Positions 43,226-52,613 of a stretch of 64,000 bases of DNA are shown piece by piece. Origin of the DNA: an uncultured bacterium (GTDB lineage Bacteria; Verrucomicrobiota; Lentisphaeria; Victivallales; UBA1829); NCBI GenBank assembly GCA_900548385.1, contig URKJ01000009.1, positions 1-64,000 on the forward strand, read 5' to 3'. The notes beneath the pieces were generated by a model. That model worked only from the letters and a program-made list of their open reading frames with translations, ran no database searches and had not been told where the DNA came from. The number at the start of each line of letters is the position of its first letter. Position 1 is the first letter of the stretch. The position numbers and the translations under genes are program-made.

Positions 43226-46027
43226 TCAGCGGGAAGAAACCCGGAAATTGCGGATCTCAAACCATTTCTCTTTCTGTTTCCAGAAGAAAAAAGTGCAGCT
43301 GAAATTTTCCGCTTCCGGCGGGAAATCCAGCCGGCACCGGAAAACCTGCCATTCCGAAGCCAGCGGACGCCAGCTTTTCAGCGGATCAATCCGCTTGAAT
43401 CCTTTCCCCGTAACCATGAGAATCAGCGGAGCATTGCCGCGCGCCTCAAACGAGACTTCACATTCCGCGCCGCCAGAAACCGTTTTCGCGGCAGTACTGA
43501 CACCCGCCATCGCCGTATCGGCAGTTTTTACCTGAACCACGCCATCGGATGTATGCAAACTGCAAGTTCCGCTTTTCCGCGTGAGGTCCTGCTGCCGCAT
43601 CAGCACTTTTTCCGGAAGCTGAACGGTAAGCGTCCCATGAAGCGCAGAATCCTTGACCGTACCGATTCCGCTTCCCCACTCCAGATACGACTCCCGCCCT
43701 TTGCCATCGTTATTGTTCACCAGCAAAGCCAGCCGCGGACGGTCGCCCTTGTGGTAGACGAACGGATAAAGCTCCGTCGGCTCCACATGAATCCGGTATT
43801 CGGTCATACCGTTCCGGCGGAGAACTTTGAGCTTTCCATACTTCAATTCCGGCAGATTCGGAGCGGTGTAACGGTCCGGAAGATCTCCATCCAGATGCGG
43901 GGAAAGCGTCTTCCACAATCTCACGCCACCCGATTCCGTCCAGGAAGCGCCGAACTCCAGCGTATCCGCGGAACGCCCTTTTCCCTGAGTATCAAACGCA
44001 ATCTGCACACTGTCGGCGGTCCAGAAATCGGTAACCTTTGTTCCCGCACGATGGACGGGGTCTTTGACCCGGACAAGCAGGTCCATTCCGGTTCCGTCAA
44101 GTCCCATTGCGAATTCTGCGGTCACGCGTCCGGTCCGTGCCCCTTTGAAACAGGAAAGTTCCTTGCGGAATGGATGAAACCTCATGCTTTCCGCATTGAC
44201 CGGCTCCATGGAAGAGTCAAACAGCGGAGCCGGGCGGTACACTCCGCGGACCTCCTGATTCAGCGGACGCAATACCTCATCCGGTTTCAGTACCTGTGCT
44301 TTGTTGGTCCAGCTCCGCACTTCCGCAAAGTCGAATCCGCGGGCGATATAGTAATAATCCGGCGCCAACCTCATATTTCCCGGTTCCGCGACCGGTCGCC
44401 CGTCCGGACGGACCACCTGTGCCCCGGCAACCGCTTTCCGCAGTTCCGGCGGCAGAGCGGTGCTTTCCGCACCAAGTCCCCAGAACAGAAGCATGGGACC
44501 GGCATCACTGCTGACAAGGACCGCCGCACACTCCTTCCCGTTGCGGTTCCAACTGTAGCCGTCATGAACTTTGAGCGTCCCCCGGACGAATGCCGTCAGC
44601 ACATGCCATGCGGCAGCCATATAACGCGGCTGGGTATAAGTCCGAACCCGGAACAGACCGGATACATTCGGATCATGCCGTCCGGCTTTGCGGTTCTCCG
44701 CCAGTTCGTCCAGCTCGCAGCCGCCGCTGTTGAACAGGGTAAAGAAATAAACCTGCGGAACTCCCTGACGGATCATATCAAGGAATCCGAGCATGACTTT
44801 CCGCACCCCTTGAATCTCGGTCGGATAATACGCCTGAAACGGTTTGATGAGATTCGCGTGCCACTCCGAATTCACTTTTGGTTTGACCGCAATCCCGGCC
44901 TCCCGCTCAATCCCGGAAAACAGACTGTAATTCTGCCAGGTTCCGTGGATGGAAAGAACATCGAAATATTTTCCCCCGCCAAGCGCCAGAAAACGGCGGT
45001 AAAACTCCGCATAGCGCCGGGAAAGTCCCGCCCACCAGACGACCGCGGCCGGATTCTCTTTCTTTATCGCCTCATATCCGGCGGCGATCAGCTTTACATG
45101 ATTTTCCGGCGTGTCGGACCAGAATACGGAATATCCCGGAAAATGCGGCTCATTCCAAAGTTCAAAATTCCGCACGTCCGGATAACGGCGCATCAGCCGG
45201 ACAAGAAAATTCTGCCAATCCGACAGATTTTCCGGAATCACGGTTTTATAATTTTTCAGACTGCCGAGTGCAATCCTGTTCCCCTGCGGATTGGAAGACG
45301 CCCAGCGCGGCACTCCAAACACATTGAACACACAGAACGCATCGTGAAACCCATATTCCCGCGCAATCTTCATGGCGGCGTCAAGCCGTATCCAGTTGAA
45401 TTTGCCGCGTTCCGGCTCAATCGCCTCCCAATCCACCGTATGAACCCGGATTCCGTGAAATCCGACCAGCGCAGCAAACCGGATGCTCTTTTCATGGAGC
45501 CCGTCGCTGAGCGAAAACTGCGGGGAGATCTCTCCGGGCTTCCGCGTCTTCTCCGGCGTAACCACGACCGAATGTACGGTACGCTCGTATGTCTTTCTGC
45601 TGACCTCCTCATAACGGTTGTTCTGCGGCGACAGACGCCAGATCGGGATCGTCCATTTTTCACCGATCACTCCGTTTATCTGTCCTTTCCGTTCAAACCG
45701 GACCTCATAATAACCGGGTTCATCGCTCTTCCAGCGCCATCCGTTCCTGTTGAACTCCTTTGCGGAAAGCGTCCGGTCCAAATAAACGGAACCGTCGGCA
45801 TCGGTCATCACCACACGAACACGGTCCGTCTCCGGCAGTTTCGTTTCCGAGGAAAACACAACCTCTTCGCCGAGTACATACCAGTTTGCCAGCTTGTTAC
45901 TGCGGATCTTCATCCCAGGATGCGAAAACCGCTGACTCATCTCGTATTGTTTCGCGCGCACCGGTTCTCCGCAGAGGGGAAATGCCAACGTCAGCGCAAG
46001 TACACCTATCATCGTTCTGATCTGCAT
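43226..46027 (-). CDS. Secreted clan-A glycoside hydrolase (GH39/GH5-like) with CBM9-like domain
   Basis: This 933-residue protein has a signal peptide (MQIRTMIGVLALTLAFPLCG). A beta-sandwich (about 25-130) leads into a TIM barrel. FELWNEPH has the likely acid/base Glu293 and KVNSEWHAN the likely nucleophile Glu388. An accessory beta domain follows. A CBM9-like module (about 620-780; FWTADSVQIAFD, PRLALLVNNNDGKGRE) and a final sandwich end the protein. The pair of Glu residues on a barrel is typical of clan GH-A retaining enzymes. GH39-like is the best visual fit but the family is not certain. It starts 18 bp after the prepilin-like gene in locus C. Confidence 0.82.
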   Translation of the reverse strand: MQIRTMIGVLALTLAFPLCGEPVRAKQYEMSQRFSHPGMKIRSNKLANWYVLGEEVVFSSETKLPETDRVRVVMTDADGSVYLDRTLSAKEFNRNGWRWKSDEPGYYEVRFERKGQINGVIGEKWTIPIWRLSPQNNRYEEVSRKTYERTVHSVVVTPEKTRKPGEISPQFSLSDGLHEKSIRFAALVGFHGIRVHTVDWEAIEPERGKFNWIRLDAAMKIAREYGFHDAFCVFNVFGVPRWASSNPQGNRIALGSLKNYKTVIPENLSDWQNFLVRLMRRYPDVRNFELWNEPHFPGYSVFWSDTPENHVKLIAAGYEAIKKENPAAVVWWAGLSRRYAEFYRRFLALGGGKYFDVLSIHGTWQNYSLFSGIEREAGIAVKPKVNSEWHANLIKPFQAYYPTEIQGVRKVMLGFLDMIRQGVPQVYFFTLFNSGGCELDELAENRKAGRHDPNVSGLFRVRTYTQPRYMAAAWHVLTAFVRGTLKVHDGYSWNRNGKECAAVLVSSDAGPMLLFWGLGAESTALPPELRKAVAGAQVVRPDGRPVAEPGNMRLAPDYYYIARGFDFAEVRSWTNKAQVLKPDEVLRPLNQEVRGVYRPAPLFDSSMEPVNAESMRFHPFRKELSCFKGARTGRVTAEFAMGLDGTGMDLLVRVKDPVHRAGTKVTDFWTADSVQIAFDTQGKGRSADTLEFGASWTESGGVRLWKTLSPHLDGDLPDRYTAPNLPELKYGKLKVLRRNGMTEYRIHVEPTELYPFVYHKGDRPRLALLVNNNDGKGRESYLEWGSGIGTVKDSALHGTLTVQLPEKVLMRQQDLTRKSGTCSLHTSDGVVQVKTADTAMAGVSTAAKTVSGGAECEVSFEARGNAPLILMVTGKGFKRIDPLKSWRPLASEWQVFRCRLDFPPEAENFSCTFFFWKQKEKWFEIRNFRVSSR

Positions 46028-46045
46028 AAAAACTTCCTTTTCTGT

Positions 46046-46786
46046 TTAAAGTTTTGACCATGCCCCGCTGGGCGTCAAATGCTTAATTGATTTGGAATCG
46101 CTCCATTTGAACGGATATGCGTTATACGGATTCAGCGTGTCAAACGGACGGACCACTCCCGTATGCCCATCCGCATACAGCATGTTGACCGCTCCCGCAT
46201 GCCGGGGCGCAACCGCTCCGCCGCTGCCGTCGTTGTTAAAACTCCCGCGTCCGTTCGTCCGAGAACGGTTCGACAGACTCGGCCAGGTATCCGCCATCAG
46301 GAACTTTACCGAAACACTCTTCACCGAGGAAAGCTGAAAACCGGACTCATACGGCTGAGTAATAGCATTCGAGAAGAACGAGGCGCAAATCCCGTAATGG
46401 ACCCGCTCCACCATCAGTTCATCTCCATAATTGACCGATTTCAGAATCTCCGTCTGCAGCATTTCCGGGCACGCTCTCAACTTCCGCGGAATATAGCGCT
46501 TTTCCTTGACGCCATCCATTACGGCAAACGGCCAGTAAGGATGCCACGCATTCGCATAAGCTCCACCCGTAACGTTCAGATACGCGGGACAGAGTCTCCC
46601 GTCATTGTCTCCGGAATAGGACAGGAATGCTGTCCCGAACTGTTTCAAATTAGAAATGCAGTTGATGCTTCCGGCTTTTGCCCTTGCCGAGTTCAGCGCC
46701 GGCAGCAGCAGGGCTGCAAGTACCGCGATAATTGAAATTACCACGAGGAGCTCTACAAGGGTGAATTTAATTTTTCTCAATGCCAT
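46046..46786 (-). CDS. Prepilin-like protein with H-X9-DG motif (locus C)
   Basis: This 246-residue protein begins MALRKIK then FTLVELLVVISIIAVLAALL, with Glu +5 and Lys at -1 instead of Gly. The C-terminal part has H-AGAVNMLYA-DGH, an exact H-X9-DG. The start at 46786 follows AAAGGAGG, the best ribosome site in the locus. A longer frame of 14 codons upstream has none. It is co-transcribed with the glycosidase that follows. No regulator is adjacent, unlike loci A, B and D. Confidence 0.87.
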   Translation of the reverse strand: MALRKIKFTLVELLVVISIIAVLAALLLPALNSARAKAGSINCISNLKQFGTAFLSYSGDNDGRLCPAYLNVTGGAYANAWHPYWPFAVMDGVKEKRYIPRKLRACPEMLQTEILKSVNYGDELMVERVHYGICASFFSNAITQPYESGFQLSSVKSVSVKFLMADTWPSLSNRSRTNGRGSFNNDGSGGAVAPRHAGAVNMLYADGHTGVVRPFDTLNPYNAYPFKWSDSKSIKHLTPSGAWSKL

Positions 46787-46936
46787 AAAAAACCTCCTTT
46801 CTCCGGTTCTTTTATAATTATAATCCATGTTCCGTCACTTTGCATGGACAAAACAGCTTATCTGCGTCCATTTGCCCGAAAATATTAATACAGTCCAAAA
46901 CCTCCTCCGTTTCATCTCCGGATCAGTTCCGCCATT

Positions 46937-46968
46937 CAGTATACCGGCGGAAAACCGTCGGTATACTG
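46937..46968 (-). terminator. Hairpin after the ADP-ribosylglycohydrolase-like gene
   Basis: CAGTATACCG (46937-46946) pairs with CGGTATACTG (46959-46968), with an inner CGG-AAAA-CCG stem. It lies just past the stop of the minus-strand gene at 46976. A T-run is lacking, so the terminator role is tentative. Confidence 0.5.
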
Positions 46969-46975
46969 CTGTTTG

Positions 46976-48505
46976 TCATTGAAACGCTTTCACAAGAAAG
47001 CGGCTTCCTTTGCCGACTCCAAGCCCCCAATGGATGCACGACTCGAATTCCTGCGGCTCCAGAGCAACGATCAGCGTATGCAATCCACGCGACAGCGGAA
47101 GATGGCGGCGGTACTGATTCAATGGAGCTCCTCCCAAAGTCGGGCTGAAGATCACCGGACGGCCCGCACACGCGAATCCTCCGCCGGAACGCTCCGTCTC
47201 CAGAAACAGACGCTGCCTGCCGAACAGCATGTGCTCATCATCGTGCACCTCATCCACCGGAGGATCCAGGTAAACCTGATTGGAAGTCGGACTGTTGAAC
47301 ATCAGCACATATTCCCCGTCCTCCGGAATCCTGAACCGGAAACGGATCACGATCTGCCCTCCGCCTCCACGGAACTCCGGCGGAACATCAAGCGCTCCGC
47401 CGATCGGATCGCAAAGAACGGCATTCCACTCCTGCGCACTCAGTTTTACCCGGTACCAATGCAGATTCTTCCGCATGGAAACATCGGCGTGAATCCGGAA
47501 CGGCACATAGTCCGGTTCCGGAATCTCCGCGACTTCCACCCGTGCGGGAATCCGCTCCCGCAGGGAAAGGATCTGGTCCGTAAACGCCTCAATCGTCGGT
47601 GGAAACGTCAGATTCCGAATTGCGGTGCCGCGAACCACAAGCTCGTGCCCGACGGGACGCAGCCACTCTTCCGAAATGCCGTCGGGATTCAAAATACCGA
47701 GAATCGCTCCGGCGGTCGCAGCGGTGCAGTCGGTATCCATACCGCAGTTTGCCGCATTGCAGATCGTTTTGCCGAAATCCCCCTCTCCCGACAGCAGAGC
47801 CAGAACGGTAAATGGAATATTGATGCGGACATCCGTTTTGAACTCCGTCGCATAACGCCTGAACAAAGCATCCCGGACGGTCCGCCAGTCTCCCGTGGAA
47901 TCCCACAGCGAGCACGCCATGCGGATCCCTTCCGCAAGCATAGAATCCGGCGGCAGAGAGGCAAGCCCGGCGTCAATAAGCGTCCGGATATCCGCTTCCA
48001 CAAACGCCAGAGACTCCACAACGGCGAAAAACACCTCTGCATCAATCCCGTCCCCGGCATGGTCAATGCAGGCATCCTCATACGCGAACCGGGCGGCCAG
48101 CGCGGGATCACCGGGAGCCAGACACGCCCACAGCTCACTGCGGATCGCCGCACCCATGCCGTTGACATAGTAATTGTCATACGAACCGGACCATGGAGGG
48201 CGGATCCCAAGCGCAAGATTCCGCATCGCCACGGCATACTCGTCGCAATGGAAATTCATGTGCTCAAGCCAGATGTCCGCCAGAATCTCCCGGTTGATCT
48301 CCGGCTTTTCCATGCGGGCGAGCGCAGCGGCGTACATCGCCTGCAGCTCCAGATCGTCGTTCGGCATGGAACCGCACGGAACGGGATCATAGAACGTCAA
48401 ATCATTGCACTCCGGAAATCCCTCATACGGCCCCCCAAGAGTCCCGCCGATATTCTTGCCGAACCAGCATGCAAGAACCTTTTTCCGAAACATCATTTCC
48501 GTCAT
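46976..48505 (-). CDS. ADP-ribosylglycohydrolase-fold protein with C-terminal beta-sandwich
   Basis: This 509-residue cytoplasmic protein has DraG-type motifs in the first 300 residues: GKNIGGTLGGPYEG at the start, MPNDDLELQ in place of the usual T-D-D-T, DEYAVAMRN, and DTDCTAATAGAILG near residue 240, with the metal-binding aspartates. The last 200 or so residues form a predicted beta-sandwich (GGQIVIRFRFRIPEDGEYVLM, then VYLDPPVDEV), not part of DraG itself. Proteins of this build in glycan-degrading bacteria may act on sugar or nucleoside adducts more than on ADP-ribosylated proteins. The substrate is not visible here. Its promoter is embedded in an inverted repeat. AAAAGGAG precedes the ATG. 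Confidence 0.82.
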   Translation of the reverse strand: MTEMMFRKKVLACWFGKNIGGTLGGPYEGFPECNDLTFYDPVPCGSMPNDDLELQAMYAAALARMEKPEINREILADIWLEHMNFHCDEYAVAMRNLALGIRPPWSGSYDNYYVNGMGAAIRSELWACLAPGDPALAARFAYEDACIDHAGDGIDAEVFFAVVESLAFVEADIRTLIDAGLASLPPDSMLAEGIRMACSLWDSTGDWRTVRDALFRRYATEFKTDVRINIPFTVLALLSGEGDFGKTICNAANCGMDTDCTAATAGAILGILNPDGISEEWLRPVGHELVVRGTAIRNLTFPPTIEAFTDQILSLRERIPARVEVAEIPEPDYVPFRIHADVSMRKNLHWYRVKLSAQEWNAVLCDPIGGALDVPPEFRGGGGQIVIRFRFRIPEDGEYVLMFNSPTSNQVYLDPPVDEVHDDEHMLFGRQRLFLETERSGGGFACAGRPVIFSPTLGGAPLNQYRRHLPLSRGLHTLIVALEPQEFESCIHWGLGVGKGSRFLVKAFQ

Positions 48506-48518
48506 AAAAACATCACTC

Positions 48519-48551
48519 CTTTTGGTGTTTGACTATATTATACACCAAAAG
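48519..48551 (-). promoter_or_regulatory. Operator-like inverted repeat enclosing a -10 box
   Basis: CTTTTGGTGT (48519-48528) and its perfect reverse complement ACACCAAAAG (48542-48551) flank a 13-bp spacer. On the minus strand TATAAT (48542-48537) lies inside it, 31 bp before the ATG of the ADP-ribosylglycohydrolase-like gene. A protein bound here would block the promoter. The cognate regulator is not identified. Confidence 0.65.
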
Positions 48552-48686
48552 CTCCGGAAAGGGAATGGAAGATTGTACAAAAAATATGTGTTTTCATACA
48601 TTTTTTCAGAAATCGCACCGAATGCGGCAGACCGTGGCAAACAGGAAAATCCGGATGGCAGCAGAAAACGAATCTTCGTCCTCTGT

Positions 48687-50003
48687 TCACATTCCCTTCT
48701 TCCCGAACCGTGCGTCAACATAAGGCTTGACAAAACGGACCGTCAGAAAACTTGGAACCGTACAGACGCAGATCCACAGGAAAAACCAGCGGTATCCCGC
48801 CGCCGGACCGTAAGATTCGCCAAGCCGTGCAAACAGCTCCTGAATCATTCCGGAAACCATCCCCACGAGCGTCATTCCGAGGATCGTAAGCCCCGTCATA
48901 AACGCAAAATGACTCGTTTTGTATTCACCGCTCCGGTTCGCGAACTGCACCATGAACAGGATATGCGCCATGTATCCGAGCCCGTAGCCGAACTGTTCCA
49001 GCGCAATACACGCGCCCGAAACAGCAATGCCCGGCTGAACCCACGAAAGCCATAAATACAGCAGATCCGGTGCATTCAGCGCAGTCGCCATCATCCAGAG
49101 ACAGCGTCCAAAACCGATACGGGACACCGCAACACCGGCAAGAAAACCGCCAAGCAGAAAACAGCAGGTCCCGGCAAGACCGTAAACGGTCCCCTGCTGT
49201 TCAAGAGTCAGACCAAGACCGCCGGATGTCCGCTCCGCCAGCATGAACGGAACCGACATCTTGCCAAGCTGCGCCTCGGCAAAGCGGTAAAAAAACAGAA
49301 ACAAAACAGCCGCCCACGCACCTTCGCGCCGGAAAAAAGAACGGAACGACTCCGCGAACCGGGTCCCGTCCCGTATCCTTTCCGGTGCCGCCGCATGTTC
49401 TGCGGCAGGAGTTGCAAACAGGTGATAGAAAAACAGCAGCAGCATCGCGGCGGAAGCGGCCGTCATCGCCCACATCCACGCGGAACGTTCCGCAATCCCG
49501 GAACGCTGCAGGAATCCGGCAAACATCACAAGTCCTCCCTGTCCCGCAAGCATCGCGCATTTGTAAAAAATATTGCGCAAACCGGAACATACCGCCTGAG
49601 CGTGGCTGTCAAGCGCAACCATGTAATATCCATCGGCGGCAATATCGTGAGTGGCGGAACAGAACGCGGTCAGGATAAAACAGGCGATCAGCCAGCCGTC
49701 GGGCGCACCGGAACGGAATGTCAAAGCAAGCGCGGCAAAACAGAGAGCGATCGCCAGTTGCGCGGTCAGCATCCATGCGCGTTTCGTGCTGTGCGCATCC
49801 AGAAGCGGCGCCCACAGGAATTTCAGGCTCCACGGCAGCCCGATGATCCCCGTCCAGAACGCCATTGCACTGTTGGGCATGCCGAGGCTCGTGAACATCA
49901 CCATGGAAACGCAGGTGGCAACGGCAAACGGAAGCCCTTCCGCAAAATAAACGCCGGGAACCCAGCCCCAGCCGTTGACGGTCAGTTCTCTCCGCAGGTC
50001 CAT
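48687..50003 (-). CDS. MFS transporter, AmpG-like
   Basis: This 438-residue integral membrane protein has about 12 hydrophobic segments. GWGWVPGVYFAEGLPFAV at the N terminus and PWSLKFLWAPLLDAH after helix 2 are typical of the AmpG branch of the major facilitator superfamily, which imports cell-wall muropeptides. FCSATHDIAADGYYMVAL further fits that branch. It follows rph by 10 bp at the end of the asd-comF-accD-rph run. The substrate could also be another glycopeptide or sugar. Confidence 0.85.
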   Translation of the reverse strand: MDLRRELTVNGWGWVPGVYFAEGLPFAVATCVSMVMFTSLGMPNSAMAFWTGIIGLPWSLKFLWAPLLDAHSTKRAWMLTAQLAIALCFAALALTFRSGAPDGWLIACFILTAFCSATHDIAADGYYMVALDSHAQAVCSGLRNIFYKCAMLAGQGGLVMFAGFLQRSGIAERSAWMWAMTAASAAMLLLFFYHLFATPAAEHAAAPERIRDGTRFAESFRSFFRREGAWAAVLFLFFYRFAEAQLGKMSVPFMLAERTSGGLGLTLEQQGTVYGLAGTCCFLLGGFLAGVAVSRIGFGRCLWMMATALNAPDLLYLWLSWVQPGIAVSGACIALEQFGYGLGYMAHILFMVQFANRSGEYKTSHFAFMTGLTILGMTLVGMVSGMIQELFARLGESYGPAAGYRWFFLWICVCTVPSFLTVRFVKPYVDARFGKKGM

Positions 50004-50013
50004 CGTATGCGGA

Positions 50014-50811
50014 TCAGAGATTCAGACCTTCCAGAGCCGCTCCGATATTGCCGAGCGGCACATGCGGCTCGCGTTTCTTCTGCGGTTCCGTTCCGAGCGC
50101 GGAACGCTGGAACGCAAACAACCGTTCGAGCCCATGCTGGGCGGTGTCAAGCATTTTATTGAGTTCATCGCGCGAAAACGGAACCTCTTCCGCCGTTCCC
50201 TGCACTTCGATGATCTTCCCGGATTCCGTCATGATGACATTCATATCGACATCAGCGCTGGAATCCTCTTCATAGCAGAGATCAAGCAGGATTTCGCCGT
50301 CTTTCATGCCGACGCTGACCGCGGCGACATTCTCCCGCATCGGGAATTTATGCAGGACTTTTTTCTCAACGAGTTTACGGAATGCGAGCTGAAGCGCAAC
50401 GGAAGCCCCCGTAATACTCGCACAGCGGGTCCCGCCATCGGCGTCAATCACATCGCAGTCAATGTAAACGGTATTCGCCCCAAGCGCCTTCAGGTCGATC
50501 ACGGTCCGGAAACTTCTGCCGATCAGACGCTGGATCTCCATCGTTCTGCCGCTCTGTTTTCCGCGCGTTGCTTCGCGCTGATTGCGGGCATGAGTGGAAG
50601 CGGGCAGCATTCCATATTCGGAAGTGACCCAGCCACCGGGAACGCCCTGTGCGCGCATCCAGCCGGGAACCCCCTGCTCCACGGAAACCGAACAAACCAC
50701 TTTCGTCCCGCCCATCTCCACGAGAACAGACCCCGCCGGATGTGACAGATAATTCGGGGTGATTTTCACTTTGCGAAGATAATTGAACGGACGGCCGTCG
50801 ACACGATTCAT
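50014..50811 (-). CDS. rph: Ribonuclease PH
   Basis: This 265-residue phosphorolytic exoribonuclease trims tRNA 3' ends using phosphate. Family motifs are RPFNYLRKVKI, GTKVVCSVSVE, GWVTSEYGMLP, RGKQSGRTMEIQRLIGRSFR and DCDVIDADGGTRCASITG. It is full length and conserved. The ATG at 50811 has GGGAG nearby. The SRP RNA lies between it and accD. Confidence 0.95.
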   Translation of the reverse strand: MNRVDGRPFNYLRKVKITPNYLSHPAGSVLVEMGGTKVVCSVSVEQGVPGWMRAQGVPGGWVTSEYGMLPASTHARNQREATRGKQSGRTMEIQRLIGRSFRTVIDLKALGANTVYIDCDVIDADGGTRCASITGASVALQLAFRKLVEKKVLHKFPMRENVAAVSVGMKDGEILLDLCYEEDSSADVDMNVIMTESGKIIEVQGTAEEVPFSRDELNKMLDTAQHGLERLFAFQRSALGTEPQKKREPHVPLGNIGAALEGLNL

Positions 50812-50844
50812 GATTGCGCTCCCTTTCTCTCCAAAAAAAGAGCC

Positions 50845-50946
50845 GTCGCATCAGATACCCCGCAGCACCTGAAACCTTCGTTTATGGCTGCCCGGTTCCC
50901 CGTCTGACCCGTTCACGGGATTTCAGCGCACGAGGTCCAATGCGAC
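50845..50946 (-). ncRNA. ffs: Signal recognition particle RNA (4.5S type)
   Basis: On the minus strand the ends pair (GTCGCAT at 50946-50940 with ATGCGAC at 50851-50845). An inner stem CTGAAA/TTTCAG encloses the conserved helix 8: GTGAACGGGTCAG, then a GGAA tetraloop closed by CGG/CCG, then GCAGC. The GTCAG/GCAGC asymmetric loop around a GGAA tip is the Ffh-binding site of bacterial SRP RNA. A run of seven T (50839-50833) follows as terminator. The RNA is short (about 100 nt), without an Alu domain. Confidence 0.88.
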
Positions 50947-50963
50947 GACAAAAATTCAGTCAA

Positions 50964-51863
50964 TTACGCTTTTTGTTTCCTGTTACCTTGAACTATACTC
51001 GCTTTTTCGAAATATTCAAGGCAAAGAGACAATTCTGTTCGTAAATTTTTTCGATCTATGATTTTATCTATGAGTCCTTTCTTCAAAAGGAACTCGGAAG
51101 TCTGGAATCCTTCGGGAAGCTGAGCCTGCGTGGTATCCTTGATGACGCGGGGACCGGCAAAGCCGATCAGCGCGCCGGGTTCGGCAAGAATCAGATCGCC
51201 GAGCGACGCATAACTCGCGGTCACTCCGGCAGTCGTCGGATGCGTCATGACAACAATATACGGCAGCCCCGCGGCGGCGTGGCGCTGAAGCGCTCCGCTG
51301 GTCTTCGCCATCTGCATAAGACTGATCATACCTTCGTACATACGGGCGCCGCCGGAAGCGGTCACAATCACAAGCGGCAGATGATGTGCCGTGGCAAATT
51401 CCACGAGACGGGTCACTTTTTCCCCGACGACAGCGCCCATGCTTGCTCCGAGGAAGCGGAAATCCATCACGCCAAGCGCATAAGCACGCCCGTCGAGCTT
51501 GGCATGACCGCAAACGATCGCATCCGTAAGACCCGTTTTCTTCTTATTGGCTTCCAGCTTGGAGGTATACGAGGAAACGCCTTCAAATTTCAGCGTGTCG
51601 ACCGATTCGATATCAGCGTCGATCTCAACGAACGTTCCGGCATCGGTCAGCAGTTCGATCCGCTGCGGCGCGGGCATCGGGTTGTGATAACCGCAGTGCG
51701 GGCAGATATACAGATTGCTTTCTTTCTGTTTGGTAAAAATAGTGGCGTCACACTTCTTGCATTTTTCCCAGAGACCCTCCGGAATATCCTTGCGCTTCAA
51801 GGGTTCTTCCTGCTGGGGTTCGGCACTCAGTGTCGAATATTTCGATTTTTTGAAAAAAGCCAT
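50964..51863 (-). CDS. accD: Acetyl-CoA carboxylase carboxyltransferase subunit beta
   Basis: This 299-residue protein makes malonyl-CoA together with AccA. The N-terminal zinc ribbon is CKKC...CPHCG (residues about 35-57). The carboxyltransferase core has LPLVIVTASGGARMYEG, SLMQMAKTSGA, VVMTHPTTAGVTASYASLGD and PGALIGFAGPRVI. Full length. It starts three bases after the comF stop. Confidence 0.95.
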   Translation of the reverse strand: MAFFKKSKYSTLSAEPQQEEPLKRKDIPEGLWEKCKKCDATIFTKQKESNLYICPHCGYHNPMPAPQRIELLTDAGTFVEIDADIESVDTLKFEGVSSYTSKLEANKKKTGLTDAIVCGHAKLDGRAYALGVMDFRFLGASMGAVVGEKVTRLVEFATAHHLPLVIVTASGGARMYEGMISLMQMAKTSGALQRHAAAGLPYIVVMTHPTTAGVTASYASLGDLILAEPGALIGFAGPRVIKDTTQAQLPEGFQTSEFLLKKGLIDKIIDRKNLRTELSLCLEYFEKASIVQGNRKQKA

Positions 51864-51866
51864 TTT

Positions 51867-52613
51867 TCAATTCCTTTGTCTTCGGGCGATGACCAGAACA
51901 TCCACTCGTGCAGCGCCTCCGTTGAGTAAAACACCGGCGGCTTCGCTGAGCGTCGCTCCGGTCGTCATAACATCATCCACTAATAATATACTACACTTTT
52001 CCGCCGCTGTCGAATCAAAAAGCGAAAAAGCGCCCTGAATATTTAAATTTCTTTCTTTCCGGGTTAGAAAAGCCTGACGCGGCGTATGCTTCCGGCGCTT
52101 CAGCAACCGGCGGACCGGAATTCCCGTCCGCCGGGAAAGTTCGCGGGCAAACAAAGCGGACTGATTATAGCCGCGCATCAGAAAACGCCGCCAGTGAAGC
52201 GGAACGGGAACCAGTGCATCATATCGCGGGCTCCCATCGTCAAACACTCCGGCGGCAAGACGCGACAACGGTCTTGCAAGTTCGGTCCGCCCGCGGTATT
52301 TGAACAGATGAACACAGTCCCGCACCTCGTCTGTATATTTGAAAAGAGCATAAGCCCGTGTCCACGGCGGTTTCGGTGCATTCATACAATCGGAACATGA
52401 CTCAAAAATACCATCAACCTCCGCTCCGCAGGTCCGGCAGACTTTTCCCCGGATCATCGGCATCCGGTCCAGACACTCCACACAGAACATATTCGGAGAA
52501 CCGTCAAATGGAACGCCTTTTCCGCAGAGCGGACAGGGCAGCGGCAGAACTGCGGAAATCCATGCCGGAATCCGTCCGGCAAATGCCCGCAGTTCCGCCC
52601 TCATCGGACTCAC
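51867..52613 (-). CDS. comF: ComF-family phosphoribosyltransferase-like protein
   Basis: This 248-residue protein has N-terminal zinc-ribbon cysteines (CPLCG, CVEC, CRTCG, CSDC) and the type I phosphoribosyltransferase PRPP loop ILLVDDVMTTGATL. YDALVPVPLHWRRFLMRGYNQ is the ComF signature. In other bacteria ComF helps DNA uptake or fork restart. I start it at GTG 52613, overlapping the asd stop by four bases; an ATG three codons later is the alternative. Confidence 0.9.
   Translation of the reverse strand: MSPMRAELRAFAGRIPAWISAVLPLPCPLCGKGVPFDGSPNMFCVECLDRMPMIRGKVCRTCGAEVDGIFESCSDCMNAPKPPWTRAYALFKYTDEVRDCVHLFKYRGRTELARPLSRLAAGVFDDGSPRYDALVPVPLHWRRFLMRGYNQSALFARELSRRTGIPVRRLLKRRKHTPRQAFLTRKERNLNIQGAFSLFDSTAAEKCSILLVDDVMTTGATLSEAAGVLLNGGAARVDVLVIARRQRN

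Noticed and set aside
43130..46057. A 975-codon plus-strand frame opposite the locus C glycosidase
   Set aside because: It spans the terminator at 43177-43222 and mirrors a gene with clear glycosidase motifs; no domain of its own.
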